Shown one piece after another: positions 50,135 through 60,700 of a stretch of 64,000 nucleotides of DNA. Below the pieces are notes generated by a model. It did not search any database, was not told where the DNA came from, and was given only the letters and a program-made list of their open reading frames with translations. Both the position numbers and the translations under genes were made by a program. Location: assembly GCA_004292855.1 (NCBI GenBank), contig RDXN01000053.1:1-64000 (forward strand). Reading direction: 5' to 3'. Source of the DNA: Cytophagales bacterium (lineage in GTDB: Bacteria > Bacteroidota > Bacteroidia > Cytophagales > Spirosomataceae). The stretch's first letter is position 1, and each line of letters starts with the position of its first letter.

Positions 50135-51010
50135 ATGAAAAAACTCAACACCAGTGCCTTCCGCTTCGACGGAACGAGGCCCTATTCTTCAAAAAACACC
50201 CCCACGCTGATTGACCCGTTCTATCGAGACGAAACCGACCGCGCTCATCAACTCGACGCCCTGAGCGACCGCATGGATCAGGCGCAAAACCAGATGCACG
50301 CCCACGAGAAATATGGGCTGGTGGTGTTGTTTCAGGCGATGGATGCGGGTGGCAAAGACAGTAGCATCCGACATGTGTTTAAAGGCGTGAACCCCTCCCG
50401 GTTTCAGGTGGCTTCGTTTAAAAAGCCGGGTAAGGAGGATCTGGCCCACGATTTTATGTGGCGATTCTGGAAAAAACTGCCCGAACGCGGTTATATCGGC
50501 ATTTTCAACCGGACCTACTACGAGGAAGTGCTGGCTCTGAAAGTGCATCCCGAACGGCTGGCCGAATCGAGCATACCGGAGGAGTTTATGGAGAACCTGA
50601 ATAAGCTCTGGAAAGAACGCTACGCCGACATTACGAACATGGAGGATTACCTACATCGCAACGGCTTCCGGGTGGTGAAGTTTTACCTACACGTCTCGAA
50701 ACAGGAACAGGGCCAGCGGCTCATTAATCGCCTGAAAGACAGTGAGAAACAATGGAAACTGAGCGACAGTGATCTAGAAGAGCGCGAAGATTGGGACGCT
50801 TACATGCAGGCCTACGAAGATGCGATCAACGCAACAGCTACCAAAACCTGCCCCTGGTACGTGATTCCAAGCGACGACCGGGCCAATCAGCAGCTTATCA
50901 TTGCGCACATTATGGCCGAGGTGCTCGAATCACTCCCCGTTGCCTTCCCCCAACGCGACGACAAAGAAGCCAAGCGGCTCATTAAGGCGATTGAGAAACA
51001 GGACCAATAA
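50135..51010 (+). CDS. Polyphosphate kinase 2 family protein (second copy)
   Basis: 291 residues from MKKLNTSAFRFDGTRPYSSK. The same motifs as the first copy are present: QAMDAGGKDSSIRHVF (P-loop), RGYIGIFNRTYYEEVLALKV, SDSDLEEREDWDAYMQAYED and WYVIPSDDRANQQLIIAHIM. The two share most of their length at protein level, so this is an old tandem duplication or two specialised paralogues. The P-loop reads GGKDSS here and AGKDGT in copy one, so the nucleotide preference may differ. It is expressed from its own region, which includes the REP-like block. Confidence 0.93.
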   Translation: MKKLNTSAFRFDGTRPYSSKNTPTLIDPFYRDETDRAHQLDALSDRMDQAQNQMHAHEKYGLVVLFQAMDAGGKDSSIRHVFKGVNPSRFQVASFKKPGKEDLAHDFMWRFWKKLPERGYIGIFNRTYYEEVLALKVHPERLAESSIPEEFMENLNKLWKERYADITNMEDYLHRNGFRVVKFYLHVSKQEQGQRLINRLKDSEKQWKLSDSDLEEREDWDAYMQAYEDAINATATKTCPWYVIPSDDRANQQLIIAHIMAEVLESLPVAFPQRDDKEAKRLIKAIEKQDQ

Positions 51011-51079
51011 CCGGAATCAGAGTTACCCAAACGACTACAAAATGTCGCTTTTTTACAATCAGGCATACTGAGGCTCAGG

Positions 51080-51087
51080 TACTTTTG
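51080..51087 (+). promoter_or_regulatory. -7 box of the frameshifted lipoprotein gene
   Basis: TACTTTTG matches TAnnTTTG and lies 36 bases before the ATG at 51124. No TTG was seen at the -33 distance. Confidence 0.4.
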
Positions 51088-51123
51088 TTCTGTCATCAAT
51101 CACTGATAGAACTTCAAATTCCC

Positions 51124-51967
51124 ATGAAAAACCTCTGCCGTCCGCTTGTTTTTACTGTGCTTACCCTTCTGGGAGCAAGTTGTACTGACCACTCTATTGT
51201 TGACCCAATCAGGGCCAACTGCCGCCTGACAGAAATCAATGGTGCCTTTATCGACGGAGTGAAAACTACCTTCGAGTACGATGCCAATGGCCGCATCAGT
51301 CGCATGGTTCGTAGGTTCGACGATCAGTTTGGCATACTGATATCCGATCAGCACTTTACCTATAATGCCTCGGGCCAACTTGACAAGACAGTTGGCAACG
51401 AATTGGATGATGCTGGCACCATAATCCGATCCCTGAACGAAACCTACACTCGCACTAACGGACGCATCACCCGCTTCAACTGGGAATACAACGACGGCAT
51501 GAAAGGCATGAACAACCTGACCTACAATGCAGCCGGGCAACTCATCGGCTTCACGTTTGAGTCTATCCCCGCCGACCCCGCTCGATGCCAAATGGACCTA
51601 TACGTATGACACCAACGGGGTGTTAATCAATCGACTCGTCGGTTCGATGGACGGACAAGACAAGTTTTTTGAGGCCAAACTTACGTACAGCGGAGGGGTG
51701 ATTCGGAAAACGGCCTTCTCGCTGATACCACAGGCGGGTCTTCCCATCGACCCAACTCTGTCGAGGCAATGGGAAGCTGTTTACCCTGGAAACGGGGCCG
51801 TACTGTCGTATTATGAAGCCGACGCCACCGGAACGCTCCAATTGTTTGCCCAGGGAACCATCAAAGACATGACCGTCAACCAAAGCGGTATCATCACGGG
51901 CTGGAGCTACGGCAACGTAACGGGGGACCTTACGCCCGTGAGGTTTACAGTAATGGGCTGTCAGTAA
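51124..51967 (+). pseudogene. Frameshifted lipoprotein with YD/RHS-like repeats
   Basis: The first frame from 51124 reads MKNLCRPLVFTVLTLLGASC (lipoprotein signal, Cys20), then repeats such as FEYDANGRISRMVRRF and YNASGQLDKTVGNELDD, and stops at 51609. A second frame continues the protein to 51967 with WTYTYDTNGVLINRLVGSMD and ends FTVMGCQ. Deleting one C from CCCC at 51576-51579 joins them cleanly as SIPADPLDAKWTYTYDTNG. So the gene is inactive, phase-variable or mis-sequenced. The repeats look like YD-type beta strands of secreted Bacteroidota lipoproteins; the function is unknown. Confidence 0.75.
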
Positions 51968-52004
51968 TCTACACGTACATAGTCGGATTAGATCAACCTT
52001 TCCT

Positions 52005-53687
52005 TTACTTCCCAAAATTCTGCGCCAAAAACACCGCGTCGGCTTTGGCCCAACCCTGCCGGGCGAGTTGATTTTCGCGTTCGGCGGTGGCTATATCACC
52101 TTTGTGCGTGGCCAAACGGGCGAGGGCGTGGTGTGTGCCGGGATAATTGGGGTCGTGTTTGGCCAGGAGTTTGGTTGACTCTTCAGCAAATTCAGGCAGG
52201 TTCAGTTGCCAGGCCACCTGCACAATGGCCTCTAGTTGAAACAGAGCCTCGGCCCACGGGTCGGGGCCAAATTGTTTGTGGGCCGACTGCTGGAATTTAC
52301 GAATGTCGGCCAGTCCTTTTTCGCGTTCAGAAGGGTCGGAAAGAGCGATTAGGGCGGCTAGGAATTTGGGGTGCGGTTCGAGCCACGACGAGAGTCTGCC
52401 GCTATTTTTTCCCTTTTTGGCTTCTTTCAGCTCAGCCAGCGATGCTTTTAACGACTGACGGGCCAGATCAAGCTGGCCCTTTTTCAACTGAATCATACCC
52501 AGCAACGAATGCCCAATAGAGCGTTCGCCGGGGGTTTTGGCGGTTGTCAGTCCTGTTATCATGGGCATGGCCTCGGCATCGCGGTTCTGGTTGATAAGCA
52601 GGGCCGGGTAACCCATTTTATTGTAAAACGTTTGCTCCGGGCTGATAGGTCGCTCAGTCATGTACCGCTCTTTTACTAACTCTTCGGCTTCGCCAATGCG
52701 CCCCTGATATTGGTAACACAGAGCCAGCAACGAGATGTTGTGAATGTGATGCCAATCGTACATTGGCTCGTAGCGATCTGACTTATACAGATTTCGCTCA
52801 ATACTATCAGTCTGTTTCATCTGAGCGATGGCCTCGTCCGAATTGCCCGTTTTCATCAGGTCGTGGGCGTACATGTGCAGGGCGTGGGCCAGATTCGAAG
52901 CCATACTCGCGTAAGCCTTGCCATGTTCGAGAGCTTTTTGATACTTGGCCTGCCCCTCGTAGGCGTGAATCAGAAAGTGATGCGCCGATGGGTGATTGGG
53001 GAACTTCCGTAACACCTTTTCATAGATAGCGATACCCGCCCACGACGACCCCTGCCCTCGCCCCGATGCCTGCCCTTCGTAGGCATTGCCAGCCATAAGC
53101 CATAGTTCAGCATCCTCCGGGAATCGTTTTAGCTGCTGTTTTATAGCCGCACGATATGCCTTCAGCAATGTTTTATTCTGGAGTGAATCAACCGCTTTCA
53201 ATTGCACAAACCGCAACTGAATATGGGCCTGTTCGCGCTCTGAGGCATAGCGAACCAGTTTCTGGGCCGTTTCGGCAGCTTCGTAGGCGGCCTTGCTGTC
53301 GTCTAATTGCGTAAAAACCCGGCTCAGGCCAACGTAGGCCATCACCATTGTCGAGTCATGCCGCAAGGCTTCGTGAAACGAACGGGCAGCCTCAACCAAC
53401 GCGTAGCCGTGCAGATAGCCTATGCCCTGCTCAAAATAGGCCTGCGCTTTTTCGTTTTTGGTGGAGGTTGGCGCGGGGAACTGCCCCACGTTGGCTCGCA
53501 GTGCGACCGATTGCCTAAGCAACGTACTGGGCACCCCACCCACGTGCGTCAGACCACAAACCGGAATTTGAACAGCCCGCAATTCGTCGTGTGTGTCGGA
53601 GTCTGACTGCGACCGTTTCAGAACGTTTCCCGTTAGCGAAGCCAGCAACAGAACGGGTAGAGAGAGTTGTAAGAAGACGAGTTTCAT
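52005..53687 (-). CDS. Secreted TPR-repeat protein
   Basis: 560 residues from MKLVFLQLSLPVLLLASLTG (ATG at 53687). The longer frame to 53765 lacks a signal-like start. Residues about 75-550 hold about ten TPR-like helical pairs, for example KAQAYFEQGIGYLHGYALVE, AELWLMAGNAYEGQASGRGQ and GMIQLKKGQLDLARQSLKAS. TPR arrays bind other proteins. Family members of this size in Bacteroidota are uncharacterised periplasmic or outer-membrane-associated proteins. No partner is evident. Confidence 0.8.
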   Translation of the reverse strand: MKLVFLQLSLPVLLLASLTGNVLKRSQSDSDTHDELRAVQIPVCGLTHVGGVPSTLLRQSVALRANVGQFPAPTSTKNEKAQAYFEQGIGYLHGYALVEAARSFHEALRHDSTMVMAYVGLSRVFTQLDDSKAAYEAAETAQKLVRYASEREQAHIQLRFVQLKAVDSLQNKTLLKAYRAAIKQQLKRFPEDAELWLMAGNAYEGQASGRGQGSSWAGIAIYEKVLRKFPNHPSAHHFLIHAYEGQAKYQKALEHGKAYASMASNLAHALHMYAHDLMKTGNSDEAIAQMKQTDSIERNLYKSDRYEPMYDWHHIHNISLLALCYQYQGRIGEAEELVKERYMTERPISPEQTFYNKMGYPALLINQNRDAEAMPMITGLTTAKTPGERSIGHSLLGMIQLKKGQLDLARQSLKASLAELKEAKKGKNSGRLSSWLEPHPKFLAALIALSDPSEREKGLADIRKFQQSAHKQFGPDPWAEALFQLEAIVQVAWQLNLPEFAEESTKLLAKHDPNYPGTHHALARLATHKGDIATAERENQLARQGWAKADAVFLAQNFGK

Positions 53688-53803
53688 TGGTCTCTGAATT
53701 GGATGCCGGTAGAAAGTTAGCAGGTTAATGGGACGAGACAAAATTATTCTGTCACGTGTGTCCAATTCACTTCAAAATGCTAGTAGACAGTCCGTTTGAT
53801 AAT

Positions 53804-53811
53804 TATATTTG
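53804..53811 (+). promoter_or_regulatory. -7 box of the amylase gene
   Basis: TATATTTG matches TAnnTTTG and lies 51 bases before the ATG at 53862. No good -33 TTG was found. Confidence 0.4.
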
Positions 53812-53861
53812 CCGTTTAGTAAAACGCTTTCACCCTACACAAACCACAACTAGAGTCATTT

Positions 53862-56800
53862 ATGCAAAAACGTTTACTATCCATCTGTTTCTTACTTTTC
53901 TGCATTAGCCAATCCTTTGGCCAGACCAACCCACAAGTGATGATGCAGGGTTGGTATTGGGATTACCCGAAGACTGGTCAGGGGGCTTACAACTGGTCGG
54001 ACACGCTTCGGCTTAAGGCCGCATCGCTGGGTCAGGCGGGATTTACGCACGTCTGGTATCCGCCCTTCGCGGGCAACGGTAACAAAAGTGGTGGCTACGA
54101 TCCCCGCGATTTGTTTGTTGGGCCATCGCAAACGTCGTTGGGGACGCTGGCCGAGATGACCACAATGGTCAATTCGTTTACGGCCAATGGCATTACACCC
54201 GTGGCCGACATGGTGTATAACCACCGCGATGCCGGTCGACCGGAGAACAACCCGGCAGTGAAAGAGTATATGCTCAACTTTGCGGGGGCCAACAACGGTA
54301 GCTGTCAGTTCGGGGACAACAACACAACGCAGACAACTACCTACAAGCAACCGTTCCCCTCTGATCGGGTACGCATGGTCATTCCGGTTGGGGGTTCAAC
54401 CGGGCTTGGAGCCGGGAACTACTACATCAATATCAACTCACGATCAAGTGGTTACGTTGGCAAACGGTATCTGCTTTATATCACTACAAATCGGGCAGGT
54501 GGAGGACAAGCCTGGGATTTTGCCAATGGTTGCTCAACCAAACCTACGGCCACGTCGATCAACGCTCCCAACGGCACCTACGCGGCTAGCCTGAAGCAGG
54601 GGTATTGGGTCGAGATGAACAACAATCAAACGGAGTTCAACCTGAACCTTCAAAACACTGATTTTCACGCGGCTGGCGACAGTATTTTCATTCAGGCCGT
54701 GAATTTATGTGGCGATTATACCGACCATCGTATTTGGAAAATTTGGTATGGGCCGGGCGGTTACGACATCGCCAATCAGGGTGCTCAGAATGGGGCAAAC
54801 TACAAATTGTCATTCCAAACCTACAGCGACTTTTCGGGTATGCCGAGTGGTCGGGGTGGGCTGAACTGGACGGCGTTCCGCCCCAACTGGAACGGTCAGA
54901 ACGTGTCGAACATTGGCAGCTATCACAACGCAAGTCGGGGTGGCTATGGTTTTGGTGGAGCGAGCGGCACATGCTTAGGGCCGCAATGGAGTCAGCAAAG
55001 TCTTGATTATTTCTACGATTACGATCACTCCCAATCGAGCGGACGCGATACACTTATGGCCTGGACTCGCTGGACCTACGACCGGCTTGCATCGAAGGGA
55101 TTGCGGGTCGATGCCGTAAAACATTTCGATCCGCAGTTTATGGCCGATATGCTCAACAACCTTTACACCACTGGTCGAACTCCCGATTTGGTTGTGGGTG
55201 AGTGGTACGGCGAAAACCGCAATGAACTAAAAGGCTGGATCGACAATGTCACGACCAATTTAAACGCCTTAAATCCGGCAGCGAGTAGTGCCATCAAACT
55301 TAAAATCTTTGATTTTTCGATGCGCCGAGCACTCAAAGACGCACTCGATAACGGAACCGACCCCCGAAACGCCTATTTCAACAGTTTGCGTTTTAATTCA
55401 TCGGTCAATCTGCCCGGCTTCAACATCGTCACATTCCTGAATAATCACGATTTTCGGGGCAGCACAGTCGCCAACGGCGATGCGCTGGTGCATAACAATC
55501 CCGACCTCGGCTATGCCTGGCTGCTCACAAACAATCAGCTAGGTATTCCAACCGTGTTTTACCCCGACTATTACGGCTACCCTGCTCGTAACACTACCTA
55601 CGGTCCCGATCAGATTTCGTTTGATTATCATCCGATTGGCTTGTTGCCCCTCAAAACTAAAATCGACAACCTGATTAAAGTCCATAAGAAGTTCATTACC
55701 GGCTCAACGGGAATGGACTTGCTAAATAATTTTGGGGGAAGTACAGCGCAATCAGGCCTCAATGCGACTGTTTACCACGAGAGTAATCCGGGTAAAGTTT
55801 TGATTTACCAGCTCCGTCCGGGTGGCACGTTAGGCACCAAGGAGGTGATTGTGGCCATAAACTTCGACAGCCAAAAACTTCGAGTCGATCATCTCACCAA
55901 ACTCCCTCTTCCTAACGGCATTGCAGTGGGAACTCGTTTTGGTGATGTTTTAGGGCGTTCCAACTTCCCATTCGCAGTAGTCGACAATGATAGTCGAATT
56001 TATATGGAGTTGCCCCCTAAGAGCTACTCCGTTTGGGTACAGGACTACGTTCCTCTATCGGTCACGTTGGCAAGCACCACAGCCTGCACAGGGCAGTCGA
56101 ACACACTAACAGCTTCAATTACAGGCGGTACTGGCCCATTCACGTACTCGTTTTCGGCGGGAGCAACGGCCATTCCGGGCAGCACCAGCCTGGCGTCGGT
56201 AACGGCAGCCGGACCCTATTCGGTGACGGTGACGGACGATTTTGGGGTCAGTGTTACGGCCATCGTAAACAGCACCTTCAACGCGTTACCAACGGCCACC
56301 CTCCTACCCGCTTCAAGCACGATTACCTGTGCTGTACCAACCGTCTCGCTCACGGCCTCAACCGGCACCAGTTACACACTCAGCAACGGACAGACGAACA
56401 CCACCGACGGTGTTTTTAGCCTGTCCGGGGCAGGGAGTTACTCGGTAGTGGTGAGCAACGCCAGCGGCTGTACGGCTTCGGCAACGGCAACGGTCGCGAG
56501 CCAAACGGTTGCGCCAACAGTTAGCCTGATGTCTGCTGCAACAGGTATTTGTGGCGTAAGCGGCCAATCGACAACGCTGTCGTTCTCCGTAACGGGGGGT
56601 ACGCCATTGATGGGACAGCGGCAAGGACCAACCATTTTTGATCCCTTGATGGGTCCAATGCCAGGTGGGTCGGTTAGCTATAATTTTTACAACATCCAGT
56701 ATAGTAACGGCACTCCAGCGGGTCAGGCTGATGCGGGCGTGAGCACGGCGTGGCCCGTTTCGCTAACTACGGGAAGCAACGTATTTTCGCTGACGGTTAC

Positions 56801-59252
56801 CGATGCTGGCGGCTGTACTGGCACACAGTCTGTAATGGTCACCCTCTTCGCTCCGCCAACGCCCACCCTCACTGCTAGTAACGGAGGTACATTGAACTGT
56901 GCCCAGACAACGGTAACGTTAACGGCTGGAGGAGGAACCAGCTACGCATTTGCCGGAACGGGCCTCACCAGTTCCGACGCTATGGCCGGAACGGCGGTTG
57001 CTAACGCTGAAGGAACGTATTCTGTGACTGTCACCAACGCGTCGGGTTGTACCAGCGTGACCACGACGGCAGTCGTAAGCAACACCACAGCCCCCACACT
57101 CACCGTGTTGCCCACCAGCGGTACGCTTACTTGCGCAAACCCCAGCCTGACGCTCACCGCGTCGGGCAATGGAACGGGTTATAATTGGACTGGGGGCAGC
57201 ACAGGGACCAGTCTGACCGTTAACGCAGGAGGTATTTACAGTGTAACAGCTACAGCGGCAAACGGCTGTAGCAGCACATCGAGCGTGACCGTTAGCCAGG
57301 ATACCAACCTGCCCGTTGCAGGCCTGGCCGTGAGCGGCACGCTGACCTGCACCAACCCATCGGCCACGCTGACGGCGTCGGGCGGGGACAGCTATGTGTT
57401 CAGCGGGCCATCTGGAGCCGTATCTGGCAGTGGCAACAGCCGAACCATCAACGAGTCGGGCACTTACTCGGTCACGGTTATCAATACCATAACGGGCTGT
57501 ACAAACACGACCACGGCAACAGTCAGCAGCGACACGGCAGCACCGGGCAGTGCCAGTCTGACCACCAGCAACAGTGGCACGCTAACCTGTGCTGCGCCCC
57601 TTGTAACGCTAACGGCCTCAGCAACCGGGACGGGGCTTACGTATGTCTTTACCGGGCCATCGGGTTCGTTGGCCAGTAGCAACAGCAGCAACGTACGCTC
57701 GGTAAGTGCGTCGGGAACCTACAACGTAACCATAACAAGCGGCAACGGCTGTACAGCCTCCGCAACCACGACCGTAGAAAGCAACACCACCGCCCCAACC
57801 CTGACGGTTTCGCCAACAAGCGGCACCCTCACCTGTACTAACCCTAGCCTGACCCTGACGGCCACGGGCGATGCAACGAGCTATGTCTGGACGGGCGGAG
57901 TGACCAGCAACACATTAGCTGTAACCACCGGCGGCAGCTACAGTATAACAGCTACAGCGGCCAACGGTTGCACCAGTACATCGAGCATAACCGTGAGCCA
58001 GGATACCAACCTGCCTGTTGCGGGTTTGGCCGTAAGTGGCACACTGACGTGCGTCAATCTATCGGCAACACTAACGGCTTCGGGCGGAGACAGCTACGTG
58101 TTCAGTGGGCCATCGGGAGCGGTGTCGGGCAGTGGTAACTCCCGCACGGTTAATGAATCGGGGACTTACTCCGTCACGGTGACCAACACCATCACGGGTT
58201 GTTCGAGCGTGAGTACGGCCACGGTCAGCAGTGACACGGCGGCACCGGGAAGCCCGGCTCTGTCGGCCAGCAACAGCGGTACATTGACTTGCTCGGCAAC
58301 CTCGCTGACCCTCACGGCCTCGGCAACGGGCAGCAGTCTGACCTATGCCTTTGCCGGTCCTTTGGGCGCATTGGCGGGTAGCGGAAACACACGCACGGTC
58401 AGCACGTTGGGCACGTATTCTGTGACCATCGCGAGTGGCAACGGTTGTACGGCGACGGCGACGACTACGGTGAGCAGCAACACAACGGCTCCTGCCCTCA
58501 GCATTGCGCCCGCCAGCCCCATGCTTACGTGCGCCAGCCCCACGCAGACGCTGACAGCAACCAGCGCGGGCAGCACATTCCGCTGGAACGATAATTCGAC
58601 CGGGGCAACGCTCGTGGTAAGCACCAGCGGAACGTATTCGGTTACGGCAACGAGCGCGAATGGCTGTAGCAGCACGACGAGCGTCGCCGTAGCCAGCAAT
58701 TTTGCTGGAGCCGTGCCGGTGCCAACGATGAGCAGCAGCGGAACAACCGTTTGTGTTGGCACCAACGTGGTTATTACAGCAAGCGTTAGCGGGCCGGCAT
58801 CAAGCTACCAATGGTTCCGAAATGGGCAGATAGTGGGCGGAGGAAGCGCAACGCTCGTGGTTTCAACCGTTCAAACGATGCAGGCAGGTAACTATGTGTT
58901 GGTGGTTACGGGCGGTTGCGGATCGGCCACAACAACGGCATATACGCTTGCTGTCAACCCCGAACCAACCGTAGTGATTACGTTCCCCAGTAGCGCAACA
59001 GTGCAACCCAACGGCGGGGCTCCCATCATCACAATGCCACGTGGAGGTGGCCTCTCCTATCAGGTTTCGGGAGGTGTTTCGTACGGGCGTCAGATCGTGT
59101 TTGAACGGTTCAACGGCTATGAGTTCCGGCAGGTGAACGACAACACCAACGGCATCTTCCCCATTGACCGACCCGGCCCCTACACGATCACCGTGACTGG
59201 TGCCAATGGTTGCCAGCGACGTGTACAGGGCACGGTGGTGCAGGCTCCGTAA
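53862..59252 (+). CDS. Large secreted alpha-amylase (GH13-like) with C-terminal Ig/SprB-like repeats
   Basis: 1796 residues. Signal peptide MQKRLLSICFLLFCISQSFG. Residues about 22-725 are an alpha-amylase: DMVYNHRD (region I), LRVDAVKHF (Asp417 nucleophile), VVGEWYGE (Glu447 acid/base) and FLNNHDF (Asp530). Residues about 726-1796 are 12-13 Ig-like modules of about 75-80 residues, each with a Cys pair (for example GTLTC and NGC). Three modules are duplicated as a block (see repeat). There is no recognisable Por-type C-terminal sorting domain; it ends VQGTVVQAP. It should degrade starch-like polymers at the cell surface. Ig repeats may display the enzyme or bind the polymer. Confidence 0.92.
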   Translation: MQKRLLSICFLLFCISQSFGQTNPQVMMQGWYWDYPKTGQGAYNWSDTLRLKAASLGQAGFTHVWYPPFAGNGNKSGGYDPRDLFVGPSQTSLGTLAEMTTMVNSFTANGITPVADMVYNHRDAGRPENNPAVKEYMLNFAGANNGSCQFGDNNTTQTTTYKQPFPSDRVRMVIPVGGSTGLGAGNYYININSRSSGYVGKRYLLYITTNRAGGGQAWDFANGCSTKPTATSINAPNGTYAASLKQGYWVEMNNNQTEFNLNLQNTDFHAAGDSIFIQAVNLCGDYTDHRIWKIWYGPGGYDIANQGAQNGANYKLSFQTYSDFSGMPSGRGGLNWTAFRPNWNGQNVSNIGSYHNASRGGYGFGGASGTCLGPQWSQQSLDYFYDYDHSQSSGRDTLMAWTRWTYDRLASKGLRVDAVKHFDPQFMADMLNNLYTTGRTPDLVVGEWYGENRNELKGWIDNVTTNLNALNPAASSAIKLKIFDFSMRRALKDALDNGTDPRNAYFNSLRFNSSVNLPGFNIVTFLNNHDFRGSTVANGDALVHNNPDLGYAWLLTNNQLGIPTVFYPDYYGYPARNTTYGPDQISFDYHPIGLLPLKTKIDNLIKVHKKFITGSTGMDLLNNFGGSTAQSGLNATVYHESNPGKVLIYQLRPGGTLGTKEVIVAINFDSQKLRVDHLTKLPLPNGIAVGTRFGDVLGRSNFPFAVVDNDSRIYMELPPKSYSVWVQDYVPLSVTLASTTACTGQSNTLTASITGGTGPFTYSFSAGATAIPGSTSLASVTAAGPYSVTVTDDFGVSVTAIVNSTFNALPTATLLPASSTITCAVPTVSLTASTGTSYTLSNGQTNTTDGVFSLSGAGSYSVVVSNASGCTASATATVASQTVAPTVSLMSAATGICGVSGQSTTLSFSVTGGTPLMGQRQGPTIFDPLMGPMPGGSVSYNFYNIQYSNGTPAGQADAGVSTAWPVSLTTGSNVFSLTVTDAGGCTGTQSVMVTLFAPPTPTLTASNGGTLNCAQTTVTLTAGGGTSYAFAGTGLTSSDAMAGTAVANAEGTYSVTVTNASGCTSVTTTAVVSNTTAPTLTVLPTSGTLTCANPSLTLTASGNGTGYNWTGGSTGTSLTVNAGGIYSVTATAANGCSSTSSVTVSQDTNLPVAGLAVSGTLTCTNPSATLTASGGDSYVFSGPSGAVSGSGNSRTINESGTYSVTVINTITGCTNTTTATVSSDTAAPGSASLTTSNSGTLTCAAPLVTLTASATGTGLTYVFTGPSGSLASSNSSNVRSVSASGTYNVTITSGNGCTASATTTVESNTTAPTLTVSPTSGTLTCTNPSLTLTATGDATSYVWTGGVTSNTLAVTTGGSYSITATAANGCTSTSSITVSQDTNLPVAGLAVSGTLTCVNLSATLTASGGDSYVFSGPSGAVSGSGNSRTVNESGTYSVTVTNTITGCSSVSTATVSSDTAAPGSPALSASNSGTLTCSATSLTLTASATGSSLTYAFAGPLGALAGSGNTRTVSTLGTYSVTIASGNGCTATATTTVSSNTTAPALSIAPASPMLTCASPTQTLTATSAGSTFRWNDNSTGATLVVSTSGTYSVTATSANGCSSTTSVAVASNFAGAVPVPTMSSSGTTVCVGTNVVITASVSGPASSYQWFRNGQIVGGGSATLVVSTVQTMQAGNYVLVVTGGCGSATTTAYTLAVNPEPTVVITFPSSATVQPNGGAPIITMPRGGGLSYQVSGGVSYGRQIVFERFNGYEFRQVNDNTNGIFPIDRPGPYTITVTGANGCQRRVQGTVVQAP
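57081..58478 (+). repeat. Two-copy ~700-base tandem repeat in the amylase gene
   Basis: The start of a three-module block recurs at 57081, 57783 and (more diverged) 58479, spacings 702 and 696 bases (234 and 232 residues). The modules beginning TLTVLPTSGTLTC, AGLAVSGTLTC and SLTTSNSGTLTC are repeated in the same order, with 15-residue stretches such as YVFSGPSGAVSGSGN identical. Confidence 0.8.
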
Positions 59253-59278
59253 GAAAAGTTTATGTGTTGAAGAACGTA

Positions 59279-59304
59279 AGGGGCCGGTCAATTGACCGGC
59301 CCCT
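59279..59304. terminator. Bidirectional terminator after the amylase gene
   Basis: A perfect 26-base palindrome, AGGGGCCGGTCAATTGACCG then GCCCCT, between the convergent amylase (stop 59252) and mntH (stop 59319) genes. Confidence 0.75.
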
Positions 59305-59318
59305 AGTTGTTTCTAGCC

Positions 59319-60641
59319 CTACAACATCCACTGAAACGTGTTCCAAAGCAGATAGCCGTTTAGTCCAAGAATCACCAGAGCCACCGCCCAGGCCGTGACC
59401 GTGATCCAGCGCGGGTTCACAAACTTCCCCATTTTGAGTCGGTTGCTTGTGAACGACACTAACGGCACCACCGCGAAGCTCAGTTGAAGCGATAAAATTA
59501 CCTGACTCAACACCAACAGTTCGGCGGTACCACGCTCGCCGTAGAGGATAGCCACGATCATGGCAGGTACCACAGCGACGAGCCGCGTAACAAGCCGACG
59601 CACCCAGGGTTTCAATTTCAGGTTAATAAACCCTTCCATCACGATTTGCCCGGCCATCGTGCCCGTGAGCGTCGAGTTTTGGCCCGACGCCAGCAAGGCT
59701 ACCCCAAACACAATACTGGCCGCTGTGGCTCCCAGCAGGGGGTCGAGAAGTTTATATGCATCGTTGATGTCGGCCACTTGTTGGTTGCCTGAATAATGGA
59801 ACGTGGCAGCAGCCAGAATCAGAATGGCCGCATTGATAAAAAACGCCAGCAGTAACGAGCCAGTCGAGTCGATGGTGGCGAACCGGATGGCCTGTGTACG
59901 GCCTTCGTCGGTGCGGGGAAAGTTGCGGGTTTGTACGATGCTCGAATGCAGATACAGGTTGTGCGGCATAACCGTAGCCCCCAAAATCCCGATGGCAACG
60001 TAGAGCATACCGGGTGTGGTTACGATCTGCACGCGGGGAACAAAACCACCCATAAGCGCGGCCACGTCGGGTTGGGCTAGCAAGAGTTCGTAACCGAAAC
60101 ACAGCAGGATAATCAGGATGAGGGCACCCACGATGCTCTCGATCACCCGGAAGCCCTTTTGTTGCAGGTATAGCAACGCAAACACATCGAGTACGGTAAA
60201 GGCAACCCCAACCGGCAAGGGTAGGCCAAACAAGAGGTTGAGCGCGATGGCCGAACCAATCACTTCGGCCAGATCAGTGGCCGCAATAGCAATTTCGGCT
60301 AGTACCCATAACACCAACGATACAGGCCGCGAGTAGCTATCACGACATGCCTGCGCGAGATCGCGGCCCGTGGCGATGCCAAGCTTAAGCGATAAATGTT
60401 GTAACAGAATGGCAAACAGGTTGGAGATCAAGATAACCGACAGCAGCGTGTAGCCAAACTGCGAACCACCCGCAATGTCGGTGGCCCAATTGCCAGGGTC
60501 CATGTAGCCCACGGCTACCAACAGGCCCGGTCCGGCGTAGGCTGCTAGTGTGCGCCAAAAACCACCATTGTGTGGAATTCGTACGGTACTATGCGACTCC
60601 GGTAAAGACGCTGTTGCGTTAGGTTGTCGCCAGGGTTTCAT
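59319..60641 (-). CDS. mntH: Nramp-family divalent metal (Mn2+/Fe2+) transporter
   Basis: 440 residues, about 11 membrane helices. The metal-binding loop DPGNWATD is conserved, and [12 protein letters not shown] (helix 6 region) and [13 protein letters not shown] also match MntH. It imports Mn2+ by proton symport at the inner membrane. A DtxR/MntR-type repressor is transcribed divergently, and a palindromic operator at 60701-60716 sits between the two genes. The start [10 protein letters not shown] could be later, but no closer Met is better. Confidence 0.9.
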   Translation of the reverse strand: MKPWRQPNATASLPESHSTVRIPHNGGFWRTLAAYAGPGLLVAVGYMDPGNWATDIAGGSQFGYTLLSVILISNLFAILLQHLSLKLGIATGRDLAQACRDSYSRPVSLVLWVLAEIAIAATDLAEVIGSAIALNLLFGLPLPVGVAFTVLDVFALLYLQQKGFRVIESIVGALILIILLCFGYELLLAQPDVAALMGGFVPRVQIVTTPGMLYVAIGILGATVMPHNLYLHSSIVQTRNFPRTDEGRTQAIRFATIDSTGSLLLAFFINAAILILAAATFHYSGNQQVADINDAYKLLDPLLGATAASIVFGVALLASGQNSTLTGTMAGQIVMEGFINLKLKPWVRRLVTRLVAVVPAMIVAILYGERGTAELLVLSQVILSLQLSFAVVPLVSFTSNRLKMGKFVNPRWITVTAWAVALVILGLNGYLLWNTFQWML

Positions 60642-60700
60642 TATGTGTTTGGGTGTACAGAGTTGTCAAATCAAATTTTACGACAAGTATAAGTATTATT

